Source: Diadema setosum
Taxonomy: Eukaryota; Echinodermata; Echinoidea; Diadematoida; Diadematidae
Reading direction: 5' to 3'
DNA: 64,000 bases
Assembly: GCA_033980235.1 (NCBI GenBank)
Contig: CM067067.1
Coordinates: 36,404,200 to 36,468,199 of the forward strand
A program made the translations under genes and the position numbers. Positions 12,251 through 24,365 of the stretch are shown in pieces (position 1 is the first letter of the stretch; every line of letters begins with the position of its first letter). The notes under the pieces are model-generated. The model made no database searches, was not told where the DNA came from, and saw nothing but the letters and a program-made list of their open reading frames with translations.

Positions 12251-12915
12251 CACATGGGTTATGCTATTAATGGTCGTAGGTGGCGCCATGACAACATTCG
12301 CCATCGTGGATGGGAGGGCAAACACATTTCCTGACCGACAGAACAGACGTCGCACCAGCAACTCTCTCCCGGCGATCGCAGTGGTTGTCGGGTTGTCATG
12401 TGATTCCGTATAAGATCGCCAGGCATCGTGTGATGCCGTCACGCCGGCGATATGACAGGCACTTTAAGCTTCGAGGCTCGGCAGCGAGAAATAAGAAAAA
12501 TTACAAACAAACCACAAAGACGCTCACTAATTCATGAGAGTATCGGCGCAAATTCGAGCGACAAAGTAGTATAACACGTCGGGGTTGTGCAATATTTACA
12601 TTGCAGTGGCTTGGCGCGACTGTCGCGTCGAAGGCTTCCTATCATAGAGCTTTTGTTGCCGATAATGTCAAAGCAGCATGAACGCCATTGTTGAGGGAAA
12701 CTTTATGTTTTCTCTTACAAGAAGGGTGCCGCAAAAATACACACGAAAAAAAAATGCGTGATACTGTATTTTTAGAACTTTCACCGCCTAAGAGAATTGG
12801 GAACAGGGAATAAAAACACCGATAAGAGTTTGTAGAGAGATTATGAAAAAAAAAAATCAACCAGTAGAATCATAAAAAAGAGCTAACATTAAAATTTTTC
12901 CGATATGCTTGTATA
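12251..12915. other. GC-richer unique DNA
   Basis: 12251-12640 is CpG-richer than its surroundings and includes ATGCTATTAATGGTCGTAGG next to GTGGCGCCATGAC. A candidate conserved non-coding element, but nothing here proves it. Confidence 0.3.
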
Positions 12916-13012
12916 GATCAATTAATGAAGAGCTTGCTTCCAAAAGGAGCTAAATCTATTGAAAAATGATGGATTTATCGCCTTTTGGAAGCAAGTTCTC
13001 CAAATATTGATC
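12916..13012. repeat. 97-bp hairpin (inverted repeat)
   Basis: The arms GATCAATTAATGAAGAGCTT ... and their complement at the right share a perfect 17-bp core, CTTGCTTCCAAAAGG with flanking pairs (12931-12947 with 12981-12997). Outer pairing is looser (GATCAAT with ATTGATC). The loop is about 13 nt. It could be a short fold-back element or a transcribed hairpin. Confidence 0.75.
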
Positions 13013-13851
13013 AGCATGTGCAATCATTCGGAGGGAGGCAATTGGTAAAAATCATACCACATGCACTTAACTTTGTTCTGCTTCTTTTAGCATTTTGATA
13101 ACTGGGCGTTTGTATAACCTTGACTTCTTGTTTTCTTCATGAGAAGAGAAAAAAAGAGTTAAATCAAACAAGAAAAGTTATAGATAAAACAAGTGAGAGC
13201 GGGAGAGAAGGTATAACATGGATGCCAGGAGAAAGCCATGAAGGGGATCAGCATCTTTAAACTGAAGTGTTACTTTTTTTTCATATGTTCTCCATTCGCA
13301 ATCCATGCAAGAGAAAAATGGTCAGAGCACTATATTATTAGGCCTCACCGGTATCTCTCTATTCTGGAAGTAAGTTATCCATCTTAACTTATCCGTCTTA
13401 TGTGGCGATCCGAAGAGCCTCCTTTCATCCAACGCAGATGGTTACTGTTCCACTTTCCTTTGTGAAATTTGGAGCGCCTCAAACGGTGATATCCGCGCTA
13501 ATCTCGGCGACACGTGTCGATGACTTAACGAACGGGAAGAGCCCCCCGTGCTGTGTGGCGACTGTAGGCACCGCGGTGTGTGTTGTTCCCTCTACATTGA
13601 TTGTTTGGACTCACAACGTGCAATGCAAACACGTTATTGGAGTTGTCCATATTTCCATCTGGCTCTGTGTATGTATTTGAAATAAATGCACATAAACATG
13701 TACACACAACCGTATTCAACCATGATGATGATACATAATCAAAATGCGTAAGTAATTTGCCCCTAGTCAACCGTTGCGGTGATACATCTCTGAGTAGTGA
13801 AGTATTCCAGTCTATTACGTCAGAATTTCTCTCCACAAGGACAATTCATCT

Positions 13852-14247
13852 TTAAAGGGACTGTATATACAGTACTGGTTGAGGTGGGGATTCATGTTTT
13901 GAACATTCCATAGTGAAATAATGAGAAACTTCTTATGAACTATGAAAGAACATGTGATTTTAAGAAGGATTCAATGTTTATTTGATGAAAATCGGTTTTC
14001 AAATGGCTGAGATATAAAAAAAAAATAATAATAATAAAAGGCGACAGGCCACGCCTTTTATTAGGATCTCTTGTTTGACCTTGTTTCTGGATATCTCAGC
14101 CATTTCAAAACCGCTTTTCACCAAATAAACTTTTGATACCCCTCAGAATTGCATGCTCTCTGACATCTCATAGAGTGGTTTCTGAATATCTCACAAAACG
14201 TTAAAAGCTAAATCCTCACCTCGACCAGAACTGTACACACCCTTTAA
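13852..14247. mobile_element. Family-B TTAA MITE, copy 2
   Basis: 396 bp, opposite orientation to the 11857 copy. It runs from TTAAAGGGACTGTATATACA to CTGTACACACCCTTTAA with TTAA at each end. The centre has an A-rich tract and a small AAT repeat followed by AGGCGACAGGCC. Confidence 0.85.
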
Positions 14248-14300
14248 TAGCCGATATTCTCATTCATAAACTTCTTCTCAGGTCAGATATATCTCACATT

Positions 14301-14302
<2 letters not shown>

Positions 14303-14333
<31 letters not shown>
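14303..14333. repeat. (CT)n microsatellite
   Basis: Pure CT run, 56 bp beyond family-B copy 2. Confidence 0.95.
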
Positions 14334-14337
<4 letters not shown>

Positions 14338-14478
14338 GTGTGTGTGACAATTTTACAAATGAGATGTTGGGTGTTTATATCATAAGTTATAACTATAGTA
14401 TATAAAAAATTATAATTTATAAGTTATAATTGTTTATTATGTTGTAATTTTTACATCTATTTAAAAAAAAGTTGCTCA

Positions 14479-14512
14479 CATTCAACAGGGAGGTGAACCT
14501 CCCTGCATTCAA
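14479..14512. mobile_element. Micro-palindrome insertion B with 7-bp target duplication
   Basis: A 20-bp palindrome (14486-14505: CAGGGAGGT, GA, ACCTCCCTG) between exact copies of CATTCAA (14479-14485 and 14506-14512). Same arms as insertions A and C, different centre and different target. Confidence 0.85.
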
Positions 14513-14569
14513 GAAGGATATCAGCTTTTCAAATTCATGAAATTCTTTCGTCGAGATGTCTTCATTGCA

Positions 14570-14657
14570 ACTGACTGACAAATTGCCCTACATCGACGTA
14601 TATAAGCACTGAATTGATCAGTGTTTTACGTTGATGCAGGGCAATTTGTCAATCAGT
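14570..14657. repeat. 88-bp hairpin, precursor-microRNA-sized
   Basis: Left arm ACTGACTGACAAATTGCCCT then ACATCGACGTA. Right arm TACGTTGATGCAGGGCAATT then TGTCAATCAGT. The apex CACTGAATTGATCAGTG also pairs. The nearly continuous stem with a few mismatches is miRNA-precursor-like in size, but a fold-back element is equally possible. It lies 65 bp from micro-palindrome B. Confidence 0.7.
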
Positions 14658-14715
14658 AGTGATATTAGTTTTGTTGTTTGGGTGAGTACAACAGTTCCGG
14701 TATAAAATATTGTGA

Positions 14716-14740
14716 TTTTATTTTATTTTATTTTATTTTA
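14716..14740. repeat. (TTTTA)n pentamer repeat
   Basis: Five tandem TTTTA units. Confidence 0.9.
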
Positions 14741-16374
14741 CTGGTGTTTATTTTTCCTCTAATTAATGCTTTTACATATTATAGTTATGATTTCTACATA
14801 CCGGAACAACAGTAACGACAAGACATAGATTTTGGAAAAGACATGATATGGCTCCCAAACGCAATTGTTTAGTCTTCTGAATTAACAGCCGAGAATAAGA
14901 GGTTCTTCACGTCATGTTCAGGTATCGTGCTCAATGACAATTTGGTTCTGTAGGTATTTCGTTCAAGGTTAAAGACGAATTGAAACCAAACACATATCTA
15001 AACAACTGCTCTTGCATTTTAGCTTTTTCCCTAATATCGGCCGGTTATTCAAAATATTGTAAACGTAAGTCCCCTATCAGTTATCCCATTATTCATTCAT
15101 TCAACAATGTCTTGCTAATCCGTACGTCCTTTTGGCTTTGAGTCGGCGGCGTGATGATTAATGCTGGGTCGAGAGATCGTATATCTTACACCTTGCTCTC
15201 TTGTTGTCGTTTTTCTTCTCATTAGTCGTTAAAAAGCGGGCATTGATATATATCTTTCGCAAAGTATTCGGCTGCATATATTTCGTTATGAAGACTGGAA
15301 CCAATCACATTTCGTGCTGTCAACCTGTCGCGATTCTCGGACACTTTGACGCGCGCGGTTCACCATGTCATCGTTCCTCGGTTGATCTTCAACGTCGTAG
15401 ACTTTCAGCGTGGCGTTTCTAAGTTTACTTGCAACAGTTTGGCCGACGTGAGGTTACACAATCGTCGAGAAGTTAGTTTGTATTGATAAAGTAATTAATC
15501 CATCACGTCTTGTCCAGAAGTCAGGGAAATGTGTAATCGGAAGATAAGAACTCGATCGTCTATGACTTGTGACTACTTAAGCTGTCATGATTCAGGCAAG
15601 GAAGTAAACTTTCTGAGTGGATAATATAATCGTGACTTTGAACAAGCCTATCAAACTTCTCCGTAGTTATCTCTCTCATACCAGAGTTTGAAAAAAAAAA
15701 ATAATAAAATCGAATATTAAATGAAGTAACCCTTGCCCTCGAATGGTACTGTTAGGCAAAACTCAAGTGGTGAAGAGTGCATGCATGCATGCATCCTATT
15801 TGCAACTGAAGTTGACATATATCAACTTCAACAGATATACATGTATATCCGTTAACAAAGCGAATGAAAAAGTAGTTAGCACAAATCACTTCGATGTGCT
15901 TAGTTTTCACCTTTTATTGAGTTTTGAACAAGTCCACAAGAACTAATCCACACACACTGTATCACCTTTTACATTATCTACAATATTGATGGCCAGTTTG
16001 AATTCTAACAATCAGATACACATACATTGTTTTTCTTTTTTCACTGGGGTAATTGATGATCTCTTTCCAGAGCAGTTGAATTTGGGAATAATCAGTGTGA
16101 ACGTATCTCACAGACAAAAAAGAAAAGAAAAAACAAAACAAAACAAGAAAATCAACAAAATGTTTAAATGACAATTTGCCCAAAATATTTATGTGAATTA
16201 AAGGAATTAAAAACATTAGAAACGCATAAGAAAGGACTGAGGAATGTCGAACCACCCACATGTGGTTTGATATTTGTACCGTCGTGTCTGGATGAGATTA
16301 CAGCAAATAATGACGTCGCAGAAGTAGAACAAAGTAGAGAAAATATAGGGAGAATTTGCTATATTTATATAGCA
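14741..16374. other. Unique DNA
   Basis: Includes a (GCAT)n run at 15778-15793 and a mildly GC-rich part at 15300-15420. No genes recognised. Confidence 0.4.
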
Positions 16375-16500
16375 TTTTATTCATTACATTTAATTTAATC
16401 TTATTTCATTTTCTACAAAAGTGTACTATATGACATTTGCATATAAACAAAATAGAGTACAATGTGACTTTTGCATATTCAAATAAGATTTAAATGCAGA
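16375..16500 (-). mobile_element. Possible LINE 3' tail fragment
   Basis: The minus strand gives GCAAATGTCATATAGTACAC, then AGAAAATGAAATAAGATTAA and a decayed AATG tail. It resembles the 39180-39249 tail but is diverged. Confidence 0.35.
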
Positions 16501-16635
16501 TATTTTTTATACAATAAAACAAAGGTAGAACTCTTCATTTACTTCTTTCAGATAGGGAAATGATGCTACTTTACGTTTTCACAATTTCTCAACTTTATTA
16601 CAGATATTGGATCTTCCTCAAACTTATGTATGTGC

Positions 16636-16638
<3 letters not shown>

Positions 16639-16681
<43 letters not shown>
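16639..16681. repeat. (AT)n microsatellite
   Basis: Pure AT run. Other AT arrays are listed separately. Confidence 0.97.
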
Positions 16682-16682
<1 letters not shown>

Positions 16683-17595
16683 TGTAATGAATAATGTTGT
16701 AAATGATATTAATTGGGGTTTTTTTTAATAGTGATGAATGATTTGAAATTTGTAAATACTGTGTTTTTTAATGAAATTTGTATTGTAGTATTGTGTCTTT
16801 GTGAGCAAATGTTGCAATTCAGCCTTTTGGCTGCGGGAATATTTTTATCTAAGAAACCATACCATACCAAAAAGTTCCCTTTAATCGTTGTATTGCCTCG
16901 TTGAGATATGCGGTTTAACGTGTTTTAATACTTCCCAGTGAATTTGTACTGTACACTCGTTCAACAGACCAGTATCACTCAGAGGTAGAACCAGGGACCA
17001 TCAAAGTTAGACAGTCCTGCCATTGACAGCATTATTGTGTGACTATTTAACAATCAAACAATATTATGTTAAACTAAATTATTATCATTAGTTAAACAAA
17101 GTATTATTTATCTATTAAACAATATTTCTGGCTTTACTACTCCTCAATATAGCAATTTATAAGTACACATAACAGAATTATGTAATAGTTATTTCATTTA
17201 AGAATGTTTTCCACCATCGCACTGATATCTATTTGGTATTTCTTCCTATTTCTTCCTACATTGCCTATTATTGCAAGGCATTTTAGCTATCTGTTTACTT
17301 AATCCTTGCTGTTTCAAAGATTTGATTTGATTGATTTGATTTGATTTGGTTTGTTCTCTCTATGTTATTGCTTTACATCAGTTTTCAGCCATATCATCAA
17401 GCATATTTATGCATATATTGGTGCTGTACAAAAGTATGGTTATTTTGTACAGTTTCATCAATTTTCTTTACACAATTGGTCTACATCAATAACATAATCA
17501 CTTGCGATATATATGTAAATATTATGTATGGTATACTTGGAAAGTGTGTACAACAATATTGATAATGACGATACACGATATGTCAAATATCAGAT

Positions 17596-17692
17596 GTAAA
17601 TAAAGACAACTGGATTATTAAAAGAGCAGTAATTCACTACATCATGTAGTGAATTACTGCTCTTTTCTAAATAATCCAATTGTCTTTATTTT
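17596..17692. repeat. 97-bp near-perfect palindrome
   Basis: The arms AAATAAAGACAACTGGATTA ... ACTACAT pair with ATGTAGT ... TAATCCAATTGTCTTTATTT around a single central C at 17643. Only a couple of mismatches and a one-base bulge are seen. With almost no loop it would extrude as a cruciform. Likely a tiny fold-back element. Confidence 0.8.
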
Positions 17693-18076
17693 TGTTAGAT
17701 TTACATGCATTGATTTTTTAAATTAAATTGAAAAAGACGTTTAGTCTTTATTAAAGATTTAACTGACAACTAAAGGTCAAATTGCACAGATGTATACATC
17801 ATACGAAAGTATTCATTGACATAAAGTATAATTTCATACACGTAGATTGATATATAATCATTAACACATTCCAAATTACATACAAATGATACCAACAATA
17901 TAACTTCAAAAATAATTGATCTTGTTATTGCAATTTTCACCCTGTGCATGTTAATCATCCTGTGAATCCATTTCCTATTAAAGGCGTTTTCTTAGTGTAA
18001 TATACATTTTTATGCTTGTTATCATTGTAAATCAGACTCAATTCAGTCATTGGGATTCGATTGGTTATAAACAGAA

Positions 18077-18120
18077 ACCATTCCATTGCATTCCATTCCA
18101 CTCCATTCCATTCCATTCCA
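18077..18120. repeat. (ATTCC)n pentamer repeat
   Basis: About eight CATTC/ATTCC units with single substitutions, shortly before a CA array at 18150-18188. Confidence 0.9.
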
Positions 18121-18147
18121 TGGGGTTTTCTGAACCAATCGACACTC

Positions 18148-18149
<2 letters not shown>

Positions 18150-18188
<39 letters not shown>
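18150..18188. repeat. (CA)n microsatellite
   Basis: Pure CA array. Confidence 0.96.
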
Positions 18189-18191
<3 letters not shown>

Positions 18192-20822
18192 GGTTATTAG
18201 TCGATGAATTCATTTGGTGTTAATTTCATTAGCATACCGCCATTGATTCAATTGCCTGTCTATCGCCATTTTATTTAGAAATGATAGTAAAGAGCAGAAA
18301 AGAAATGAAATGTGACAGATACAAAACTGGGAGGTGGCGTATGTGTGTGCGTGTGATTGTGTTTTAAAGGTTACCTTGATGGAAATTGTCATTTAAAATA
18401 TAATGTACAATTGTGAAACCTTTATTTGTAAGGTAATTACCTCGAGATGCCCTTGAGAAAATGTCTCTTCGCGTGACGTTGACCTTCAGCCCACTGATAT
18501 TTGACTTTCATCAACTCACATTAGGACACCTGTATCCTAAAACTTGCCCTGGGCATTGCGTGGATTTTCTCGCCGCCACGGTAGAAAGACCGCCACGTGT
18601 TCAACCGTTGGTGTTGGCAGTGTGTTGGTGGCTCTGATAGGGGCGCACCACTAACACAACTATCGCACCACTAAATGAAGTTCACCGTACGGTCAGGTGG
18701 GGTACAATCATGGCGTAGCGGGTGCGTGTGCGCAGACGATAGCGTTCCACGTTCCGCCACGAAGAGGAACTCGTCTTTGTCCGTCGGTTGCCTTTAAACT
18801 CCTAGCTGTTTATTTGTTTGTGACAAAGTGATAAAACTGACGTCAACAAAGATACTGAAGATAAAGAAAAAATAAGTTACTCTGATCCATGCGTATCCAA
18901 AATCACACGAGTGGCAACCCCGTCGCATGTAGTGAAACAGATGTTTATGACAAGCAAATGAAAACTATTGTGTGTATGAAGAAGAATCCATGTAACAAAG
19001 CCTTTATAATGCCTGGTAATTTTTATCTTTGTTTGTTTGGGGATTTATATGTATATATAAAAGTTTTTGTATATGAATATTTACTTGAATATCATTAACC
19101 AGTGATGTGATATTTGAATTTAAACGTAATAGAAATTTGCCGAAAACAAATTAGACATAATACCATTAGTATTAGTTGAGGTGAGGACATTAACAGACAC
19201 AAAAACGTACACAAAAAGAAAGTAGGCCTAAATAAAATGAATAGATGATTAGATGAACTGAACTAACACAAAATGATAACGTTATTTCCTAGCTGTTTCC
19301 GAAGTTAATTGTTCCACACCTTGCGTGATATTTATAACCGTATGATCAGGCAGTATCATAACTATGGGTTTTATCATAGTTTTCCAGTCACCATTAATTT
19401 ATGTTGATATCGCTTAATACTTAAAGTATTTGGTGTAGATACAGGTGTAAAGATATCGACTTATACGGTCTTAAATCGATAAATCAAGTCGACTCCTACA
19501 CTCACACAAGATATCACACACACACGCACGCGGGTGCGTGTGCTTGCGCACGCATATATATGCACACATTACAAACAAGAAAAACCACCCTGCATTTTAT
19601 AAAGAAAAAAAATACATAAACACACACACACACATTCTAACAAGTAGGTGTGTAAATGTGACATGAATTTGAAATCAATAGGTGTGTCCACTTCAAACTC
19701 ACATGAATTAACACACAACACAATCCACGCGCCTTCGCGCGTGCGCGCGCACACACACACATACACACACAGCAACAGAGTGAGAAAGAAATTGATGGGC
19801 GCGTGAATTTTTCGCGAATGAAATTCCCATTCTAAAAGATATTCGTTTACGTCTGAAGCATCACTATAATTTGTTCTGGATAATAAATCCAAAGCGTGTA
19901 GACAGTGAGGGATGTGTGGGGGATGGGGGAAATGACATATTAAATTCGCGTTTAGCATGATGAGGGCTGAACGCGCAGAGCCAGTCAACACAAATTGACA
20001 AATAACCGATGCAGAGCGCTATCCGATCATCTGTTCAATTCATTTCTGTAACACTTCCATTGTCAAGCCGAGTTTATCACCCGAAGCCAAATGATGAGGC
20101 ACTGAAAAGGAAAGAATTTATCTTTCTCTTTTTGTGTGTGTGTTTCTTTTCCCCCCAAATAAACTAACTTGCAGATTTTAATGCGCGACTCACCAAATAG
20201 TGCCCCTCAATTGTGCAAGGGGTAAAGTTAAATACATAAATTGAAGGTGGGAGGGCGGGGGGGGGGGAGAGAAAACAACAATATTTGGAAATGGTTTGAA
20301 TACTATCATCGTGTTAGATGAAAAGAAACGTCCCTGTTGAAAGTCTTTGTTCACATTCAGCGTAATTTCTTTACGTGTTGCCCTTTCGTCAACCTCAACG
20401 CATGCCAAAAAAAACCGAAACAAACAAACAAACCAAAAAAAAAACAACTACTTTTCAACAATACTGTTTGAATGTTGAAAATTGTTGAAAATGTCTTTGA
20501 AAAGCTTTAATTTTCCCTGCACATTGTCTTACTTGCTCTGAGAAACAGTAGCAGGATTATAATTCTTTTTCTTCTTTTTTATATAATCCTTCTCAAATCC
20601 TTGTAGAACATACAAACAAACAAACAAACCTCATGTGTGGTATGATTATCATACATTTCAATCATTTTAGAATGGGGCATTCAACAGAATTTTGAGAAAA
20701 GCTGTTTTGCTTGTTTGACCATTATTGATGTCTTTATATGCTCTTCTCTGCCTGTACCTATTTCCCCCTTTGTTTTTTTTTTTCGCTTTATTTCCTTTTT
20801 GTCTCCTCTTTTACTTCATTCC
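18189..20822. other. Unique DNA with a CpG-rich patch
   Basis: 18540-18790 is GC-rich and has GCACCACTAA twice (18646 and 18665). Short alternating purine/pyrimidine runs occur near 19520-19555 and 19730-19760. Confidence 0.4.
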
Positions 20823-21549
20823 TTAAAGGATGGTATAGTATTGCTTGAGATGAGGTTTTTCAACTCCTAACTTTTTGCGAGAAACTTAGAAATCACTTTA
20901 TGAAATGTTAAAGGGGCATTCCGGACGATTTTCATAATTTCACATCATGTAGTACATAAATCAACAGCTTCATGTATAGATTTGTAGAATTTATTGTGGT
21001 TCTTGAGCAGAGAAACAGTACTTTCAAAAACCTTAAACAAATTACACTGAACAAAGATGATGACATAGGAGCCTCACATTCCATTACAATACCGCATGCT
21101 TTCAAGCTCACCTGTGTGTAATCTATGCATGCCTTCTTCTTTTGAGCTGCTTCCTTGAGCCACATCTCATGCATTCTTATGGTGAGGCTGCCATGTCATC
21201 ATCCTTGTTCATTGCAATTTGTTATAAACTTCGAAAACATTCTTATTTTTCATCCCAATCATCATAAATCCTGAAACTCTGTACCCAGTATAACTAATTT
21301 ATATATACGTTCAAATGTAAAAATTTGAAAATCTCCTATAAAGAGCATACAGAGTTTATCAAAGAAGAATTCAGAGTTTATTTGGTGAAAATCGGTTTTG
21401 AAATGGCAAAGATATCCTAAAAACAGAGTAAAACAAAGCAATCATAATGAAAGATGGGTCAGGCCTTTTTATCATAATCGCTTTGTTTTATATATCTCAG
21501 TCATTTCACAACCAAATTTCATACACTTCATCTTTTTACCCGTTATGTT
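20823..21549. mobile_element. Family-B MITE, copy 3, split by a family-A insertion
   Basis: The left part (20823-20907, TTAAAGGATGGTATAGTATT) and the right part (21342-about 21549, with AAATCGGTTTTGAAATGGC and TATATCTCAGTCATTTCA) match the other family-B copies. The family-A element separates them. The far end is lost or diverged beyond about 21549. Confidence 0.75.
20908..21341 (+). mobile_element. Family-A TTAA MITE, copy 2, nested in a family-B MITE
   Basis: Starts TTAAAGGGGCATTCCGGACG and matches copies 1 and 3. It carries the undisrupted site ACCCAGTATAACTAAT that is split by the micro-palindrome in copy 1. The right end is eroded (ATCTCCTATAAAG). It sits inside the family-B element that begins at 20823. 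The family-B copy at 11857 has TGTCAAAGAGCATGC at the same point, so the target was probably TTAAAGAGCAT. Confidence 0.85.
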
Positions 21550-23061
21550 ACATAATCATAATTTGTGTCGTCACTGCCTTTACCATTCGTAATGTCTTTG
21601 CCCACATCACATCTCTCGCTTTATCCCACCGTTTGTTTCTCTGCGTTTCCCTTTCTTCCTCTTCTCTCCCTCTCGATACATTATTTACCACATGTTTTGC
21701 AACTCTTTGATACAGTTTTCACCCTTTCTGTCTATCGTAGCTTCCCACCAGTGGCGTGAAATTCGTACTACCGAAATCGTAGCCTCGGGGTATAAGGTAC
21801 CCACTCCTCGGCATTCGTGTGATGGGCGAATCAAGTTTGACTATACGGGTCTATTCAAGTATTCCTCTCTCTCTCTCTCCCTATATACCCGCTCTTTCTG
21901 CTTTTCCCGAGGAAATCGCGATCCGACATCAATGGTGGGGGATCTCTGTTCCCTTGGGGGACAAGAGCCGGGCTCATCATCTCATTCTCTTGCAGCCGTC
22001 TGTTCTGCGGCGGCTATCTCCCGATGGAACAGAAAAGGGTCAATTCTCGCAGCTGGCGAAAAAACGCGTATCTTTCTTCGCATTCGAGTCAGTATTCCTT
22101 TGTGTACTTCAGTTTTTGTTTTTATTTGTACTTTGACTCTTTCCTATCTCTCCCTCTCTTTCTATATTTTTTTTTTCTAAGACATATACAAAAAAAAAAA
22201 TGAAATGCCTGGAAGGTATGTGTTCTTTGAATAAACGTTGCGTTTGCGAATGAATTAAGATATGTTTTAATTATTTTGGTGAAAAGGATGGGTTGTTTAC
22301 ATTATTTTCTCTAACATTACAGTCTATTTTTAAATAGAAGTTATGGCATTTCTCTTTTACTTTAGATGGTGGGTCGCTGCAATCGACAAATACTGTTTGC
22401 CATCACCGAGTTGTTTTGGCGCCGCGACTACCCCTATCATGTATCTTGAGCATAAGTCCTCAGACCTGAGTTATCTAAGATTATATTCTTGTTCTATTCT
22501 TGTTATGTTCTTGTACCATTGATCGTTGTTAAATTCGGAAGTCCGTTCTGGGACTGCGTCGTTCTTAGAGGACGTATCGTCTAAATTTTGTAACCCTCGA
22601 GGAAATATAGTTTTACCCTATGCAAGGTGGTATCTAAATAGACGCACCAATCCCACTGTTTTATTGAACCGCAGTACACGTAACGTCGGTTTGGTGTCTA
22701 ATCAATTGTTTTTGAGTTAGAATGACTGAACTCTTATATTCCTCAAACACCATCAGGCTCCGTAATGCAGTATTCTTGATAATAAGCTTAACATTATGTT
22801 TGTATCATTATTATGATAATGCTGACAGTGGCAAACTATAATTATGTATGCGTGCATCTACGCACAATTGTCTGTTTGTACATTGTACATAATACGTAAG
22901 CTTGAATGATTGTACTTGTATAACAGTATAATGTATTTTTGTTGTTTACCAGTGAAAAAACAAGTTTCTGTTTCCATAATTAAACAAACAATAGATATTC
23001 ATATCATATCATATCGTATCAGTTACTTGTACAATTTCCACAGCACATTCAAATTGTCTGT

Positions 23062-23099
23062 AATGAATCAGGGAGGTGTTCCCACCTCCCTGAATGAAT
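23062..23099. mobile_element. Micro-palindrome insertion C with 7-bp target duplication
   Basis: A 24-bp palindrome (23069-23092: CAGGGAGGT, GTTCCC, ACCTCCCTG) between exact copies of AATGAAT (23062-23068 and 23093-23099). Same 9-bp arms as insertions A and B. Confidence 0.85.
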
Positions 23100-24342
23100 G
23101 GAGTCAAATGAACAGAATGGTAAAAGATTCATCGAAATCAGAACAAGTAGGCCCTACAAGAAAGTTATGAAATCATAATTTAAAAGGTCCTCATGTTTTC
23201 ACACACCAGAGACATCAGCAGCAATCACCTATCCAAATCGCAAGTAATAACAAGGCCATCACCTCACAGGTCTGCCATTGACTTTTACACATGTATTGAT
23301 TAAAAATTAATGATCTATTTTGACAAAAGAACAAAACGTGTCTTTCTCATCCAATTATTGTAGCCTTAGAACAAAATAAAGGCAATAATGATTTGTAAGG
23401 GAAAAGATGTTGCAGTTGCTAAATTATTTACCAAGATCATAATTCTAATTATATTTTAGTCTACTAGCCAAATGAAGAGTTTGTGACTTATGATAACGTC
23501 ACATAGTCTCTACAATTTTTCGTGTATTCAGTGAAAACAAGTGAGACATTTGAATCAATTAAATAACTTTCTAATTTTACTTCCTATTTCAGTGAAACTG
23601 CCACCAGTTTGTTCATCGGGTCTTACTCTAGTTATCAGAGTGAACTTGACCAACATCCAGTCTGGGTAATCAGTGCACACAGAAAGATGGAGAGAGACCA
23701 AAAACCCTTCAAAATATGTTGAAAAGAGAAATCGTATTGCCTTAAAAACCATATTCACTTAATACCGTCACGTTCGTGTTGAAATGAGAAAATGAAGTAT
23801 ATATTGGATGCGATTTATAAACATATTCAGTGATAAAGGAATTTCTTCGACGCCGCATGTCAAGATTCAAATTAAGGAGTAGGGAGAATATAAACATATA
23901 AACTTACTTTGGAAGAATTTTGACAAGCTTATAATACGTTTAGCAACCTTAAGTCACAAAATACTTAAGCAACACAAAAAAGCCTTAAATTACTAGAATG
24001 CTTATAGCAATGTATGTAGATTCTAATACGATTCATTTAAGTAGTGATATAAGACGGAGAAGGGGATATAGGAAAGACTATTTGAGGATCTAGTTTTACA
24101 TACTACTCATTCAAAAGAGACATAAGTCTTTTTAGGTGTTAAAGAGAATATCTGACAATTGCATATGACATGATTTAAATGATTAATCAAAATCATATGA
24201 ATTAAGAAAACGTGGTCTTAGGTAGAATGGGGAATTTATTTATCTAGTCATCTCTCGTTCATTTCTTTACACTTTCACTACATGTAAATATTTTGCTTAT
24301 TTAACGTTTTGTTTGTTGTTGTATGCTTGGCCTATAATGATT

Positions 24343-24365
24343 TTGTGTGTGTGTGTGTGTGTGTG
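24343..24365. repeat. (GT)n microsatellite
   Basis: Short GT array. Confidence 0.93.
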
